Shown one piece after another: positions 32,283 through 41,177 of a stretch of DNA of 44,040 bases. Position numbers and translations under genes: made by a program. Within the stretch, counting starts at the first letter, position 1. Each line of letters opens with the position of its first letter. The notes under the pieces were generated by a model. That model was not told the DNA's origin. It made no database searches and saw nothing but the letters and a program-made list of their open reading frames with translations. Source of the stretch: an uncultured Bacilli bacterium (GTDB lineage Bacteria > Bacillota_I > Bacilli_A > RF39 > UBA660); the NCBI GenBank assembly GCA_947627635.1, contig CANQWT010000004.1:1-44040 (forward strand), given 5' to 3'.

Positions 32283-33407
32283 TTAGTCTGGATAAGAAAT
32301 AGAAATTATATCTGTAAAATATTTATTACCAATACGATTAGGTCTAGGAATTGGATTTCCATTTTTATCTATTTTTGGAATAGCTCCTAAAATATCATTT
32401 ACAATTTCACCTGTTTCAGTACTCATTGTTGTTATATTCATTCCATAACCACTTCCTGATACATGAGCAAAAGTAATTTCTTTTTTATCTTCATTCACAT
32501 CAATAACTATTCCAACGTGTCCTGACATATAACCCACATCTCCAACTTGTACAGTTTCAAATATACTTGGGTCAGTTAAAGACTTAGATGGACCTAACTT
32601 TTTTAAATCTTCTGAACCTAAACAATAACCACTTGGCTGAATATAAGGGTCAACTTCATAGCCTCCATTTAACATACACCATGTTACAAAACCAGAACAG
32701 TCTAATGAGTTTGGAAATTGTTCACCTTGAATATAATAATCGTCTCCACCAAAAACAATAGGCTTATCTATTCCCCAAGTTTGGTTAATGCCGGTCATTT
32801 CTTCTTTTGTATCTGTATGTCCACCTCCCCAAAAATATGGGATTTTTGGAAATTGAGTTGCTAAAAAGATAGCAGCTAAAGCGACTTTATTGCGAGTTCC
32901 ATTTTTTGTAGCTAAGAAAGCACGAAGTTTGCTTTCATAATAAGCAACCACAAAGTTAGGCTGAATATACTGATTTTCTACCGTCACTTGATGGTTTCCA
33001 ATTAACTGAATTCTTATAGAAGGTCGAATAGAAGTAGTTGCTTGTATATTTTCCTCTTCACTTTCTCGTTTTTGATTTGGAATAGTAAGAACTTGTCCTA
33101 CAGCAATTTCATCTGGGTTTTGAATATCTTTGTTACTTTCCATTAAACTTTCTGTACTTGTCTCATAATCTTTAGCAATTTTAGATAATGTCTCACCGGG
33201 CTGAACGGTATGTGTTGCTTCCAAAGGTAGTGTTTCTGTTTCAGTATTCAAAGAAGAACTATTTACTATAGAATTGGTTTGATTATTCATAATGTCTTTT
33301 TGAATTTGTTGTCTTTGTTCTTGAATTGTATTAAATAAGGATGTGGGCTTCTTTAGTTGTCCTAAATCTAAAAAATCTAGCTTACCTTTTTTCTGAGATA
33401 TATTCAT
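32283..33407 (-). CDS. LysM plus NlpC/P60 cell-wall peptidase
   Basis: A 374-aa protein. A LysM module (about 65-110: HTVQPGETLSKIAKDYETST, VGQVLTIP) is followed by a linker and an NlpC/P60-like domain (about 180-370). Catalytic Cys is in SLDCSGFVTWC and His in MSGHVGIVID, with a further His in TFAHVSG. These enzymes cut the stem peptide of peptidoglycan. No signal peptide is present: the N-terminus is polar (NISQKKGKLDFLDLG), as with the LysM and SpoIID-like proteins at 7.9-10.2 kb, which suggests mother-cell deposition in the spore envelope or release by lysis. It is inserted between truA and rplM. Confidence 0.85.
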   Translation of the reverse strand: MNISQKKGKLDFLDLGQLKKPTSLFNTIQEQRQQIQKDIMNNQTNSIVNSSSLNTETETLPLEATHTVQPGETLSKIAKDYETSTESLMESNKDIQNPDEIAVGQVLTIPNQKRESEEENIQATTSIRPSIRIQLIGNHQVTVENQYIQPNFVVAYYESKLRAFLATKNGTRNKVALAAIFLATQFPKIPYFWGGGHTDTKEEMTGINQTWGIDKPIVFGGDDYYIQGEQFPNSLDCSGFVTWCMLNGGYEVDPYIQPSGYCLGSEDLKKLGPSKSLTDPSIFETVQVGDVGYMSGHVGIVIDVNEDKKEITFAHVSGSGYGMNITTMSTETGEIVNDILGAIPKIDKNGNPIPRPNRIGNKYFTDIISISYPD

Positions 33408-33468
33408 ACAAAATTCCTACCTTTCCGTTTTATTATACATCACTTCATAGAAATTCTAAAAGTATATC

Positions 33469-34077
33469 CTATATTCCAAAATCTCTCCTTAAAGCTTTTC
33501 TTAAATAATATGCCCTTTCTTTTTGTCCTTTTACTATTTCTTTTATGGCCTCGTCATTATCTTTTTTCTGTTTTAAATCTCTTACTTGATATAAAACATA
33601 AGCATCCAAAAGTGATAAAGTATCATAGTGTTCCATTTGGCTATCAATATATTCACCTAGTTGTTTCGAAGTCTTTTCTTTATAGAAAGCTATTCTCTCT
33701 TTTGCTTTTTCTTTCTCACTTCTTGTTAGTCTACTTTTCATAAAGCTTTTTAAAGAACCATTGATATACTCTAAAACTCTATCATGTTCTTCTTTCGTAC
33801 AAGTTTTATTCTTATACTTTTTAAGAAGGTCCAATAATTCCTTTTGCTCTCTTAACTTCAGGCATTTTTGAATTTCACTTTCTGTTAATTCGCTGAGTTC
33901 TTTTGCATCAAGCCTTTCTAAAAAAGACAGCTCATCAGGTTTAAAATAAGATAAAAATCTAATCCATTCATCTAAAGTAGTATCTAAGTTTGCCGATGAA
34001 TTGGACATAATTTCGTAAGACATTCCAAGCCTTGTTTCTCGTGCTTCTATTTCTTCAAATATAGTGGAATTTTTCAT
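33469..34077 (-). CDS. hypothetical helical protein, paralogue of 12596-13210
   Basis: A 202-aa, strongly charged, helical protein. Shared with the protein at 12596: LDEWIRFLSY / IEWIKWLSY, KELSELTESEI / RVSELSYEEL, and SLLDAYVLYQVRDL / SMVDSYILHMISDI, in the same order and spacing. No known motif is seen. It starts 22 bases downstream of the truA stop on the same strand and is followed by the NlpC/P60 gene, so all could be co-transcribed from the truA side. Function unknown. Confidence 0.65.
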   Translation of the reverse strand: MKNSTIFEEIEARETRLGMSYEIMSNSSANLDTTLDEWIRFLSYFKPDELSFLERLDAKELSELTESEIQKCLKLREQKELLDLLKKYKNKTCTKEEHDRVLEYINGSLKSFMKSRLTRSEKEKAKERIAFYKEKTSKQLGEYIDSQMEHYDTLSLLDAYVLYQVRDLKQKKDNDEAIKEIVKGQKERAYYLRKALRRDFGI

Positions 34078-34099
34078 GTTTTTAATCTCCTACTCTTTC

Positions 34100-34873
34100 T
34101 TACTTTTCTTCTACAATATATTGATATGGTTCTTGCAATTTTAATGAAAGTAAAGTAAGCCCACAAGCTGGTGCAGTTACTCCATATTGACTTCTATCCT
34201 TACTTTCTAAGATTTCTTTGACCTTACTAGGAGCTATTTTTCCTGTACCTACTTTGATTAACACACCAACCATGTTTCTTATCTGATAACGCAGAAAACC
34301 TTTTCCTTTAAAAGTAAAGACTATTTCATTTGGATAAGCCTTGTCTTTCCTAATTGTTGCTTCTGTTATAGTTCTGACACAACTTTCTTTCGTTTCATTT
34401 TCAGTCACAAAAGCTCTAAAGTCATGTTCCCCTACTAAATAAGAAATTGCTTCTTGCATTTTTACTATATCGAGAGGATAGTTATGTTGATAAACAAATC
34501 TTCTTCGAAGTGGCTGATACTCCCCTACATTGATACGATATTCATAAGTTTTCTCTAAAACCATATATCTTGCATGAAAATCATCGCCAACTTGATAAGC
34601 TCCTCTTACATAAATGTCTTCAGGTAAATGACTATTAAGAGCCCGTTTTAGTTGATACGGTTTGATATCTACATCCATTTCTAAATGAGCAATTTGGCAC
34701 ATGGCATGAACGCCTTTGTCTGTTCGCCCTGCAGAAGTTATTGAAACTTTCTTTGAATTATTGATTTGGTAAAGGGCATCTTCTATTTTTTCTTGAATAG
34801 TTGATAGACCTTTTTGTCTTTGATAACCACTATACATCGTTCCTTCATAAGAAAAACAAATACAGTAACGCAT
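34100..34873 (-). CDS. truA: tRNA pseudouridine(38-40) synthase
   Basis: Isomerises uridines 38-40 in the anticodon arm of many tRNAs. The 257-aa length is normal. The catalytic Asp is in SAGRTDKGVHAMCQ near residue 53; YEGTMYSGYQRQ, YRINVG and FLRYQIRNMVGVLIKVG are typical. RBS AGGAGGG precedes the ATG. It lies ten bases downstream of the second EcfA-like gene, the position where ecfT would be expected between them. Confidence 0.95.
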   Translation of the reverse strand: MRYCICFSYEGTMYSGYQRQKGLSTIQEKIEDALYQINNSKKVSITSAGRTDKGVHAMCQIAHLEMDVDIKPYQLKRALNSHLPEDIYVRGAYQVGDDFHARYMVLEKTYEYRINVGEYQPLRRRFVYQHNYPLDIVKMQEAISYLVGEHDFRAFVTENETKESCVRTITEATIRKDKAYPNEIVFTFKGKGFLRYQIRNMVGVLIKVGTGKIAPSKVKEILESKDRSQYGVTAPACGLTLLSLKLQEPYQYIVEEK

Positions 34874-34883
34874 AAAACCCTCC

Positions 34884-35678
34884 TTATACTTTTCGATAAA
34901 TTTCTTTGATTAAATCTCTTATATCTTTATGATAATCCAAATTTACTTTTTTTTCATCTCTTACATAGGAAGCAAAAGCAATTGCTTTAGGAATAAACAC
35001 TTCATATTTTTTTAAAAAATCCCCTTGTGAATAAACTTCTTCCACAGAACCTGTGGATAAAACTTTTCCCTCTTTTAAAATTACCACTTTATCACTATAC
35101 TGATAAATTTCTTCACAGTCATCTGTAGTAAAAATAATTGTTTTCTGATAGGTTTCTTTTAATTTTTCTAAAATTCTAAAAACTTTTTTAGCCTTTTTCA
35201 TATCTAGTCCTCTAAAAGGATTTTCAAGAAGCAAGACTTCTTTATTAACAATTAAGGAAGTAGCAAGAGATAAGAGTTTCTCTTCTGTTTTTGATAAGCA
35301 ACTAATCGGAAACATTAAAATTTGACTTTTAAGACCCACTAATTTTAAGGCATCCTTGATTTTTTTAGTTTCATTTTGACATGAAATTTGATAAGAAGAT
35401 AACACATAGTGTAAGTATTCTTCGACTGTTGTAATCATATGTGGAACAGTTATAAACTCTTCCATTCGATAAATTCTATCTTTTAAAGCACTTTGATTTT
35501 TTATTAGTAGCCTGTTACCATCTACCATAAATGTTCCCGTCATCTTACATTTTAACGTAAGAATATCAAAAACTTGCTCTTTCTTATCCCCTGTTATCGC
35601 AAAAATTTCTCCTTCTTTAAAGGTTAAATTCAACTGACTTAGTTCATCAGAATTGATATTTTTTAATTTGATTTCCAT
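34884..35678 (-). CDS. degenerate ABC ATPase at the ecfA2 position
   Basis: A 264-aa ABC-type protein with a broken nucleotide site. Where Walker A (GxxGxGKST) should be, it has ITGDKKEQVFDIL; no GK(S/T) exists. The signature LSGGQ is LSKTEEKLL, and Walker B plus Glu reads VLLLENPFRGLD instead of LLLDEPxxGLD. The H-loop His is also absent (FTTDDCEE). Gene order ecfA1-ecfA2-truA-rplM-rpsI identifies it as the ecfA2 equivalent of an energy-coupling vitamin transporter. It probably cannot hydrolyse ATP alone. It overlaps the 3' end of the upstream ATPase gene by 16 bases. Frame and RBS are intact, so it is not an obvious pseudogene. Confidence 0.75.
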   Translation of the reverse strand: MEIKLKNINSDELSQLNLTFKEGEIFAITGDKKEQVFDILTLKCKMTGTFMVDGNRLLIKNQSALKDRIYRMEEFITVPHMITTVEEYLHYVLSSYQISCQNETKKIKDALKLVGLKSQILMFPISCLSKTEEKLLSLATSLIVNKEVLLLENPFRGLDMKKAKKVFRILEKLKETYQKTIIFTTDDCEEIYQYSDKVVILKEGKVLSTGSVEEVYSQGDFLKKYEVFIPKAIAFASYVRDEKKVNLDYHKDIRDLIKEIYRKV

Positions 35679-36460
35679 AATGCATCCACCAACTCTTCTT
35701 GTTTTAAATAAATCTGATTTATCAAATTATAATATTGTAATTTTATGGATAAATCAACAAAAAATGGTAACTGTAACCCTATTTTATTCAATAGACTATC
35801 TTCTTTATATACTTGATGTGGAATATCATCTAAGATAATTTTTCCATGGTCAAGAACAAGTAATCTATCCGCATAAATACCATCTTCTAATCTAGAAGTT
35901 GTCATAAAAATAGCAATACCATTTTCTTTTAAACGTCTAAAGTCCTCTATTAAAATACTTTTTTCTTCCTCATTGAATGAAAGAAATGCATCATCTAAAA
36001 GAACAACTTTTTTTCTTGTTAAAAGAGAAAGCAATAAGAATAATCTTTCTTTTTGAAAAAATGATAACTCTTCAATTTTCTTTTTTAATAGTTGTGAAAA
36101 ATCAAACGCTTTAATTTGTTCTTGAATAAACTTAAGAGATACAGTTTTATCTTTTCCCTTTTTAACAGCATTTTCTATTTCTTCTTCTACTTTATTATAA
36201 GCAAAAAAATAAGAGGAAGCAGAAAAGAAAACAGCGATTTTTTCCTGTTTTTTTGAAAGAGGTATTGTATCAAAATACTCTTGTTCTAAAAGTACTGTCT
36301 TAGAAATTGGAAAAATGGAAGCTAGAATTTTTATAAGTGTTGTCTTACCTGAACAATTAGTGCCAGTTAAAACAGTCCATTCTTTTTCATGAATAGCCAA
36401 ATCCACATGATTAAATAAAGATGATAAATTTAAATTTCGAACTTCTAATACTGTTTTCAT
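35663..36460 (-). CDS. ABC ATPase at the ecfA1 position, partly degenerate
   Basis: A 265-aa ABC ATPase. Walker A is complete (TGTNCSGKTTLIKIL). The signature is degenerate (EELSFFQKERLFLLL), and Walker B has Asp for the catalytic Glu (VVLLDDAFLSF). The C-terminal IGLQLPFFVDLSIKLQ corresponds to LGLxxPFxVELAxxL of EcfA1 proteins, supporting that origin. It overlaps the next ATPase gene by 16 bases and is thus translationally coupled to it. No EcfT gene is adjacent or elsewhere in the window. ATP binding is likely; the efficiency of hydrolysis is doubtful. Confidence 0.75.
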   Translation of the reverse strand: MKTVLEVRNLNLSSLFNHVDLAIHEKEWTVLTGTNCSGKTTLIKILASIFPISKTVLLEQEYFDTIPLSKKQEKIAVFFSASSYFFAYNKVEEEIENAVKKGKDKTVSLKFIQEQIKAFDFSQLLKKKIEELSFFQKERLFLLLSLLTRKKVVLLDDAFLSFNEEEKSILIEDFRRLKENGIAIFMTTSRLEDGIYADRLLVLDHGKIILDDIPHQVYKEDSLLNKIGLQLPFFVDLSIKLQYYNLINQIYLKQEELVDALWKSN

Positions 36461-36484
36461 AATCCCCCTAAAACCAAACTTTTT

Positions 36485-37234
36485 CTATTTCTTTTTCTTT
36501 TGAATATTGTATGCCATCTTAGCAAGCATCTTATCACTTACAAAATGACTAAAGAATTTGGCACACTTCATTTTCATTCCTGGAATAATAATTGTTTTTC
36601 CTTTTTCTAATTGTGATAAGGTATATTCTGCCACTTTTTTACTAGAAAGTGATTTCAAACTAAACTGAACTCCTGCCGTTTTATTGAAATTTGTATCGAC
36701 TGGTCCTGGACAAAGAACAGCAACTTTAACAGCACTATGTTTTCTTCTTAATTCTTCTTCCAAGGCAAGAGATAATTTATATACATAAGATTTACTTGCA
36801 TAATAAGCACTCATTAAAGGACCTGGATAAAAAGCTGCACTTGATGCGACATTCAAAATCGTTCCATGATTTCTTTTTTCCATATCTTTTAAGAAGAACT
36901 TTGTCATCATGTGTACCGCTTTGACATTGACTGAAAGCATTTCAAGTTCTTTAGAAACCTCTGTCTCTGTAAAATTCCCATAAACTCCAAAACCGGCATT
37001 ATTAACAAGTAAATCAACTGCTTCTTGACGCATCAAAACACAAAGTTCTTTCACTTTTTGCTCAATGGATAAATCAACAACAACCACTTTGACTTTTACA
37101 GGAAGTTCTCTTTGAAGTTTTTCCAATTGTTCACGATTTCTAGCAACTAAAATCAAATCATATCCCTTTTTCGCAAGGGCTCTTGCTAATTCCATTCCGA
37201 TACCACTTGAAGCGCCTGTGATTAAAGCTTTCAT
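36485..37234 (-). CDS. short-chain dehydrogenase/reductase
   Basis: A 249-aa classical SDR. The NAD(P) loop TGASSGIGMELA, the NNAGFG motif, the catalytic Ser in NVASSAAFYPG and YYASKSYVYKL (YxxxK) are complete. VARNREQ after strand 2 suggests NADP. Substrate is unknown; members of this DltE/YqjQ-like group act on acyl or keto compounds. The ATG at 37234, four bases after AGGTGGTGG, is chosen over an upstream in-frame TTG. It precedes the EcfA-like pair on the same strand by 24 bases. Confidence 0.9.
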   Translation of the reverse strand: MKALITGASSGIGMELARALAKKGYDLILVARNREQLEKLQRELPVKVKVVVVDLSIEQKVKELCVLMRQEAVDLLVNNAGFGVYGNFTETEVSKELEMLSVNVKAVHMMTKFFLKDMEKRNHGTILNVASSAAFYPGPLMSAYYASKSYVYKLSLALEEELRRKHSAVKVAVLCPGPVDTNFNKTAGVQFSLKSLSSKKVAEYTLSQLEKGKTIIIPGMKMKCAKFFSHFVSDKMLAKMAYNIQKKKK

Positions 37235-37393
37235 AAACCCACCACCTGTCAATTCTATTATAACAAAGGAAGATGCAAAATTCTATCTGTTTTTTTACCT
37301 TTATTTGACAAATTTTCATGCAAAGATAGCAAAAACACTTGTATCTAAAAAAAACATATATTATAATGAAATAAACTAAAGAGGGTGATTAAA

Positions 37394-38062
37394 TTGGATG
37401 GAAAAACTAGAATTATCACAATTGCAACTTTTGCTTTTCTAGGTGTTTACTCCATTACCTGTGGTTCGCTTTATCCTAAATATCAAGAAGCGAAGACGCC
37501 AAAAACTTCATTTTTACTTGTAGAACAAAGACAAGTTGGTATTAAAAAAGAAGTTTCTCTCAAACTAAAAGAAATCTCATCAGAAGTAAATATGCCTTTA
37601 TCAGTTAATGTTTCTGATTATTTAGAAGAACCTGTAGAAGATGATATCTTATCTCAATTAAAGCTTGATACAAGTACAGTAAATGTTCAACAACCAGGAG
37701 AATACATTTATACTGTCTATTATAAAAAGAAATCTTTCCAAGGAAAAGTGCTTGTTAAGGAAAAACCAATTCCAGAAGTGACGATTAAACAAACGATTAC
37801 TTTAAAAGCAATTTCTGTACCAATTGGAACACCGATTTCTCAAGATATTGCATACTATGTTATCGAAGCAATTCCTGATGAGGTTCGAAATAATATGCAA
37901 CTTGATATTTCAAGAGTAAATCCTGACCAAGCAGGAGATTATACTTATACAATTACTTATAATGGAGCTTTTTATCCAGGTTCATATAAAGTATATGACC
38001 CAAATCCAGTCCCACAAACTCAGACAAATACGTCTACTCAGGGACAAGGTGTAACACCATAA
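37394..38062 (+). CDS. membrane-anchored protein with two Ig-like beta repeats, unknown function
   Basis: A 222-aa protein with an N-terminal membrane helix or signal (about 8-25), followed by two related beta modules (about 60-125 and 130-200). Each ends in the pattern QPGEYIYTVYYKKKSFQGKV / QAGDYTYTITYNGAFYPGSY, typical of DUF5011/Ig-like extracellular repeats. The tail is Pro/Thr/Gln-rich and low complexity. The TTG at 37394, with GAGGGTG six bases before it, is the likely start; a GTG at 37385 overlaps the RBS. It is monocistronic, ended by a terminator, and divergent from the SDR gene. Confidence 0.65.
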   Translation: MDGKTRIITIATFAFLGVYSITCGSLYPKYQEAKTPKTSFLLVEQRQVGIKKEVSLKLKEISSEVNMPLSVNVSDYLEEPVEDDILSQLKLDTSTVNVQQPGEYIYTVYYKKKSFQGKVLVKEKPIPEVTIKQTITLKAISVPIGTPISQDIAYYVIEAIPDEVRNNMQLDISRVNPDQAGDYTYTITYNGAFYPGSYKVYDPNPVPQTQTNTSTQGQGVTP

Positions 38063-38073
38063 TCAAAATAGTT

Positions 38074-38101
38074 CGAGTATCTTATAGATACTCTTTTTTT
38101 G
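38074..38101 (+). terminator. intrinsic terminator
   Basis: GAGTATC and GATACTC pair around TTATA, followed by a run of T, just after the Ig-like gene. Confidence 0.8.
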
Positions 38102-38152
38102 TATAACTTTTTTCTTTTTGGTTAGACTATCTCCTAGAAAGGAATAAAATAT

Positions 38153-38590
38153 ATGAACGAAAATATTAAGGTAATGGAAATCATTTATAGGGATAGTGAA
38201 ATGGCTGTCTTTTCTCTTAAAAGTTTACTTGAAACATTAAAAGATAAAAACAATAAAATTAAAGAAACGATAACCCATATCTTAGAAGGATATGAGCGCT
38301 ATCAAGATGATGCTTTAAAAGCATTAGAAGAGTTAGATGCTACTCCTCAAAAAGAAGGGGTTATGGCAAAGATGGCTTCTAAAATGGGAATTCAAAAAGA
38401 AGTCAAAACAGATAATAGTGACTCTGCTATTTCTGAAATGTTAATTCAAGGAATTTCTATGGGAAGTATTGAAATGGAACAAAAATTAAGTGAGTGTGAA
38501 GAACATTTGGACAAATCTTACCGTAAGCTTGCCAAGGATTTCTTAAAATTTCAAGAAGACAATATAAAAACTCTTAAAAAAGAGTTATAA
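38153..38590 (+). CDS. four-helix-bundle protein, possibly DUF2383-like, unknown function
   Basis: A 145-aa soluble protein made of long amphipathic helices (about 5-30, 34-58, 90-118, 120-145). A linker near 62-85 contains MAKMASKMGIQKE. The repeated Glu/Asp at helix positions and the overall length recall ferritin-like DUF2383/PA2169 proteins, but a metal-binding ExxH pair is not visible, so the match is weak. RBS AAAGGA precedes the ATG. It is monocistronic and convergent with corA. Confidence 0.55.
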   Translation: MNENIKVMEIIYRDSEMAVFSLKSLLETLKDKNNKIKETITHILEGYERYQDDALKALEELDATPQKEGVMAKMASKMGIQKEVKTDNSDSAISEMLIQGISMGSIEMEQKLSECEEHLDKSYRKLAKDFLKFQEDNIKTLKKEL

Positions 38591-38592
38591 AG

Positions 38593-38662
38593 AAAAGCGA
38601 AACAAAGCAATGAGTGTGAGGTTTCTTTCAAAGACACACTAAAGCATGTTTCGTTTTTTTAA
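38593..38662. terminator. bidirectional terminator between the helical-bundle gene and corA
   Basis: CGAAACA and TGTTTCG pair over a long loop that contains an inner GTGT/ACAC stem, with A-run and T-run outside. It overlaps the 3' end of the corA-like gene. Confidence 0.55.
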
Positions 38663-39583
38663 GATATAAGCAACAATTAAAGAGAAAACAATGGAGATGA
38701 CTATTAAATGACAGAAGGCAAATGGACTTGTTTCAAAAATACCTAAATCAACATTCATTCCCATAAAGGAGGCAACCATAGTTGGAATAGAAATAACAAT
38801 AGTAATTCCTGCCAAGAACTTCATAATCGTATTCAAATTGTTAGAAATAATCGTTGCGACAGTATCGGTCATGCTTTCCAAAATGCTTCGATAAAGCTCT
38901 GCCATAGAAATTGCTTGATTATTTTCAATAATTGCATCTTCTAATAAATCTTGGTCTTCTTCGTAAAGACTAATGACACTTCCTCTTAAAATTCGGTCTA
39001 ACACAGCACCATTAGAACGAAGCGCAGTAATGATATAAGTTAAACTATTTTCAAGTCCTAGTAAATTTAGAATTTCTTCATTCTTTGTTGCCTGTAACAT
39101 ATTTCCTTCTGCCAATTCAATTTTCTTACGAATATCTCTTAACACTTTTAAATATGTAATCGCAATACGGTAAGCTATTTGAATGGTAAATCTACTTTTC
39201 TTATATGTATAAAACTCTTTCACTTTTCCTTTTGTAAAATCACTTAAAAATGGTGTCTTTTGACTTTCAATTGTAATAATATAGTCATCTCTTACTAGTA
39301 AAATTCCAAGCGTTGCTGTTTTGATAAATTCCATATTGTTACTTTTGTGAATGACTGGTATATCTAAAAGAATTGCTTTGCATCCGTCCTCTTCGTCCAC
39401 ACGTGGTTTTTCATCATCGTCGATTACACTTTGTAAGAACCCTTTAGGAATACCTACACGATTTGAAATTTGCGTTAATTCTTCCTCCGTTGGTGCAACT
39501 AGTTGTATCCACGAACCTACTGTAATCTTTTCCGCTCTTGAAAATTCGTCTGTTTCCAAATTATTTTTATAGATTTTAAGCAT
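38639..39583 (-). CDS. corA: CorA family divalent-metal ion channel/transporter
   Basis: A 314-aa protein with an N-terminal cytoplasmic alpha/beta domain, long helices (about 165-255), and two C-terminal membrane helices (about 255-275 and 288-310). The selectivity loop between them is ASFMGMNVDLG, containing the GMN motif that defines the family. CorA takes up Mg2+ (also Co2+, Ni2+) as a pentamer. The start ATG is supported by its position about 70 bases after the rel stop on the same strand. Length is normal. Confidence 0.92.
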   Translation of the reverse strand: MLKIYKNNLETDEFSRAEKITVGSWIQLVAPTEEELTQISNRVGIPKGFLQSVIDDDEKPRVDEEDGCKAILLDIPVIHKSNNMEFIKTATLGILLVRDDYIITIESQKTPFLSDFTKGKVKEFYTYKKSRFTIQIAYRIAITYLKVLRDIRKKIELAEGNMLQATKNEEILNLLGLENSLTYIITALRSNGAVLDRILRGSVISLYEEDQDLLEDAIIENNQAISMAELYRSILESMTDTVATIISNNLNTIMKFLAGITIVISIPTMVASFMGMNVDLGIFETSPFAFCHLIVISIVFSLIVAYILKKRNML

Positions 39584-39656
39584 AGTATCGCCCCTTACTT
39601 TTCTTAAATATAGGCTTTTTTTAAGGCCTTGTCAAGAAGGGACAAGATATCTTTTC

Positions 39657-41129
39657 TTATTTGACAGCAGGATAAAGTCCAGTTATCAAAACTTTGGCAT
39701 AAGGAGTTTTGCATTCTTCAACAATTTTTCGATTTGGATAGACTGTTTTATTGGTGGAATAGACAAAAACACTATCTTCATTTTGTAGAGGCTCTCCTAA
39801 AGAAACAACCCGTCCATTTTTAACAGCTGTGGAAAAATGTAAAAGTTCTTCTACTCCTAAAGAACAGACTAAATCAAGGACAGTAGAGTTTTTAGGTAGC
39901 TCTCTTTTTGTACCATCTAATAATGTAATATAAATATGTTCTGATAAAATCTGGTCTTTTAAGGCTTTATAGAATTCTAAGTCGTTAGGAAGTCTTGCAT
40001 CCAATTCTTTTAAAACATGATAAAACTGAAAATGCTCAAGCTCTTGTAAAACGGTATCTTTTTTCTTAATGGAAAAGACCATAATTCCTTTTTCGGCAAT
40101 TTCCATCATCTTTTCTGTTCTAATTTGTACTTGATATTGTGTTCCTTTTGAAGTAATTCCTGTTGTGTGTAGGGCTTGATATCCATTGGTTTTTGGCATG
40201 GCAATATAGTCCCTCATATGAAGTTGGGTAGGATGGATTAACTGATGGACTGCTTCTACTGAACGATAACAGTCTGTACTTGTTGGAACAGTCACTTTAA
40301 TTGACCTTAAATCATGAATTTGGTTATAATTTAAATTCTGTTGTAGGGCACAATAAATTCCATAAAGTCCTTTCATTCGAAAACGGATATTTGCATCTAT
40401 TCCTTTTTCATGGAGGGCTTGATTTAAAGAAGTGATAAGCGAAGTTGTTTCTTCTTTGGCTTGGTCTATCATTTCTTTTTGGTCTTGTTCTATTTTGTGA
40501 TATTTCTCATTTTCTAGAGCATGGAAACTCATATTTTCTAAGGCTCTTCTAATTTCTCCACAGCCTAAGTTTCTAGCCATAGGGACATAGATATTTAAGG
40601 TTTCTAGACTATTCTCAATTTGCTTATCACGACGTTTTTTCTTACTAATTGTAGACATATTATGAGACCTATCAAGTAATTTAATAATGAATACTTCTGG
40701 AGATAAATGAAGAAAAGAACGAAACAATTTACTGACATTGACGGCATCTTTTTCTTCCTTATTATGGAAGTTTGTAAGCTTTGTAACACCATCGACTAAA
40801 ACCGCAATATCTAGACCAAATTCATCTTGAATTTGAGAAAGTGAAACAGAAGTATCTTCAACCACATCATGAAGTAAGCATGCAACGATGACATCTTTGG
40901 AAAGTTCAAAATAGGTGGCATAGTTAGCGACTGTGAATGGATGACTAAAATATGGTTCTCCTCCTTCACGATATGCTCCTTCGTGAGCATCTTTAGCGAA
41001 ATGAAATGCTTTGATAATTTCTTGTTTCTCATCTGCTTCTAGATAAGCACAATTTCGCAGTAAGAAATTCAAATCCCAGTCATTGTGATAGTAAGGAATA
41101 CCTTCTTCAATAAATTTCAAAAAATCCAT
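39657..41129 (-). CDS. Rel/SpoT-family (p)ppGpp hydrolase, short form (HD + synthetase + TGS)
   Basis: A 490-aa protein against about 730 in full-length Rel. The HD hydrolase domain (about 30-190) is intact: YFSHPFTVA, CLLHDVVEDT, LLDRSHNM. The synthetase domain (about 235-375) is recognisable by FRMKGLYGIY, IHDLRSIKV, DYIAMPKTNGYQALHTT and VQIRT. However, the catalytic Glu of E(V/I)QIRT is Gln (YQVQIRT), and AAHWxYK is missing. A TGS domain (about 400-460) ends the protein; helical, zinc-finger and ACT parts are absent. Net (p)ppGpp hydrolysis is the inferred activity. The ATG at 41129 (after GGGAGGTGG) is preferred to an in-frame TTG at 41150. A leader peptide gene lies upstream. Confidence 0.85.
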   Translation of the reverse strand: MDFLKFIEEGIPYYHNDWDLNFLLRNCAYLEADEKQEIIKAFHFAKDAHEGAYREGGEPYFSHPFTVANYATYFELSKDVIVACLLHDVVEDTSVSLSQIQDEFGLDIAVLVDGVTKLTNFHNKEEKDAVNVSKLFRSFLHLSPEVFIIKLLDRSHNMSTISKKKRRDKQIENSLETLNIYVPMARNLGCGEIRRALENMSFHALENEKYHKIEQDQKEMIDQAKEETTSLITSLNQALHEKGIDANIRFRMKGLYGIYCALQQNLNYNQIHDLRSIKVTVPTSTDCYRSVEAVHQLIHPTQLHMRDYIAMPKTNGYQALHTTGITSKGTQYQVQIRTEKMMEIAEKGIMVFSIKKKDTVLQELEHFQFYHVLKELDARLPNDLEFYKALKDQILSEHIYITLLDGTKRELPKNSTVLDLVCSLGVEELLHFSTAVKNGRVVSLGEPLQNEDSVFVYSTNKTVYPNRKIVEECKTPYAKVLITGLYPAVK

Positions 41130-41148
41130 AGTTCCACCTCCCGAAAAC

Positions 41149-41177
41149 AAAAAAACTCACCAAGAAAAATGTGAGCC
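41149..41177 (-). terminator. terminator/attenuator inside the rel leader
   Basis: Reading minus, CTCAC and GTGAG (extendable by two G-U pairs) close on a ten-base loop and are followed by seven T. It overlaps the last codons and stop of the leader peptide frame and lies 20 bases before the rel start codon, so it must be passed for rel to be made. Confidence 0.55.
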
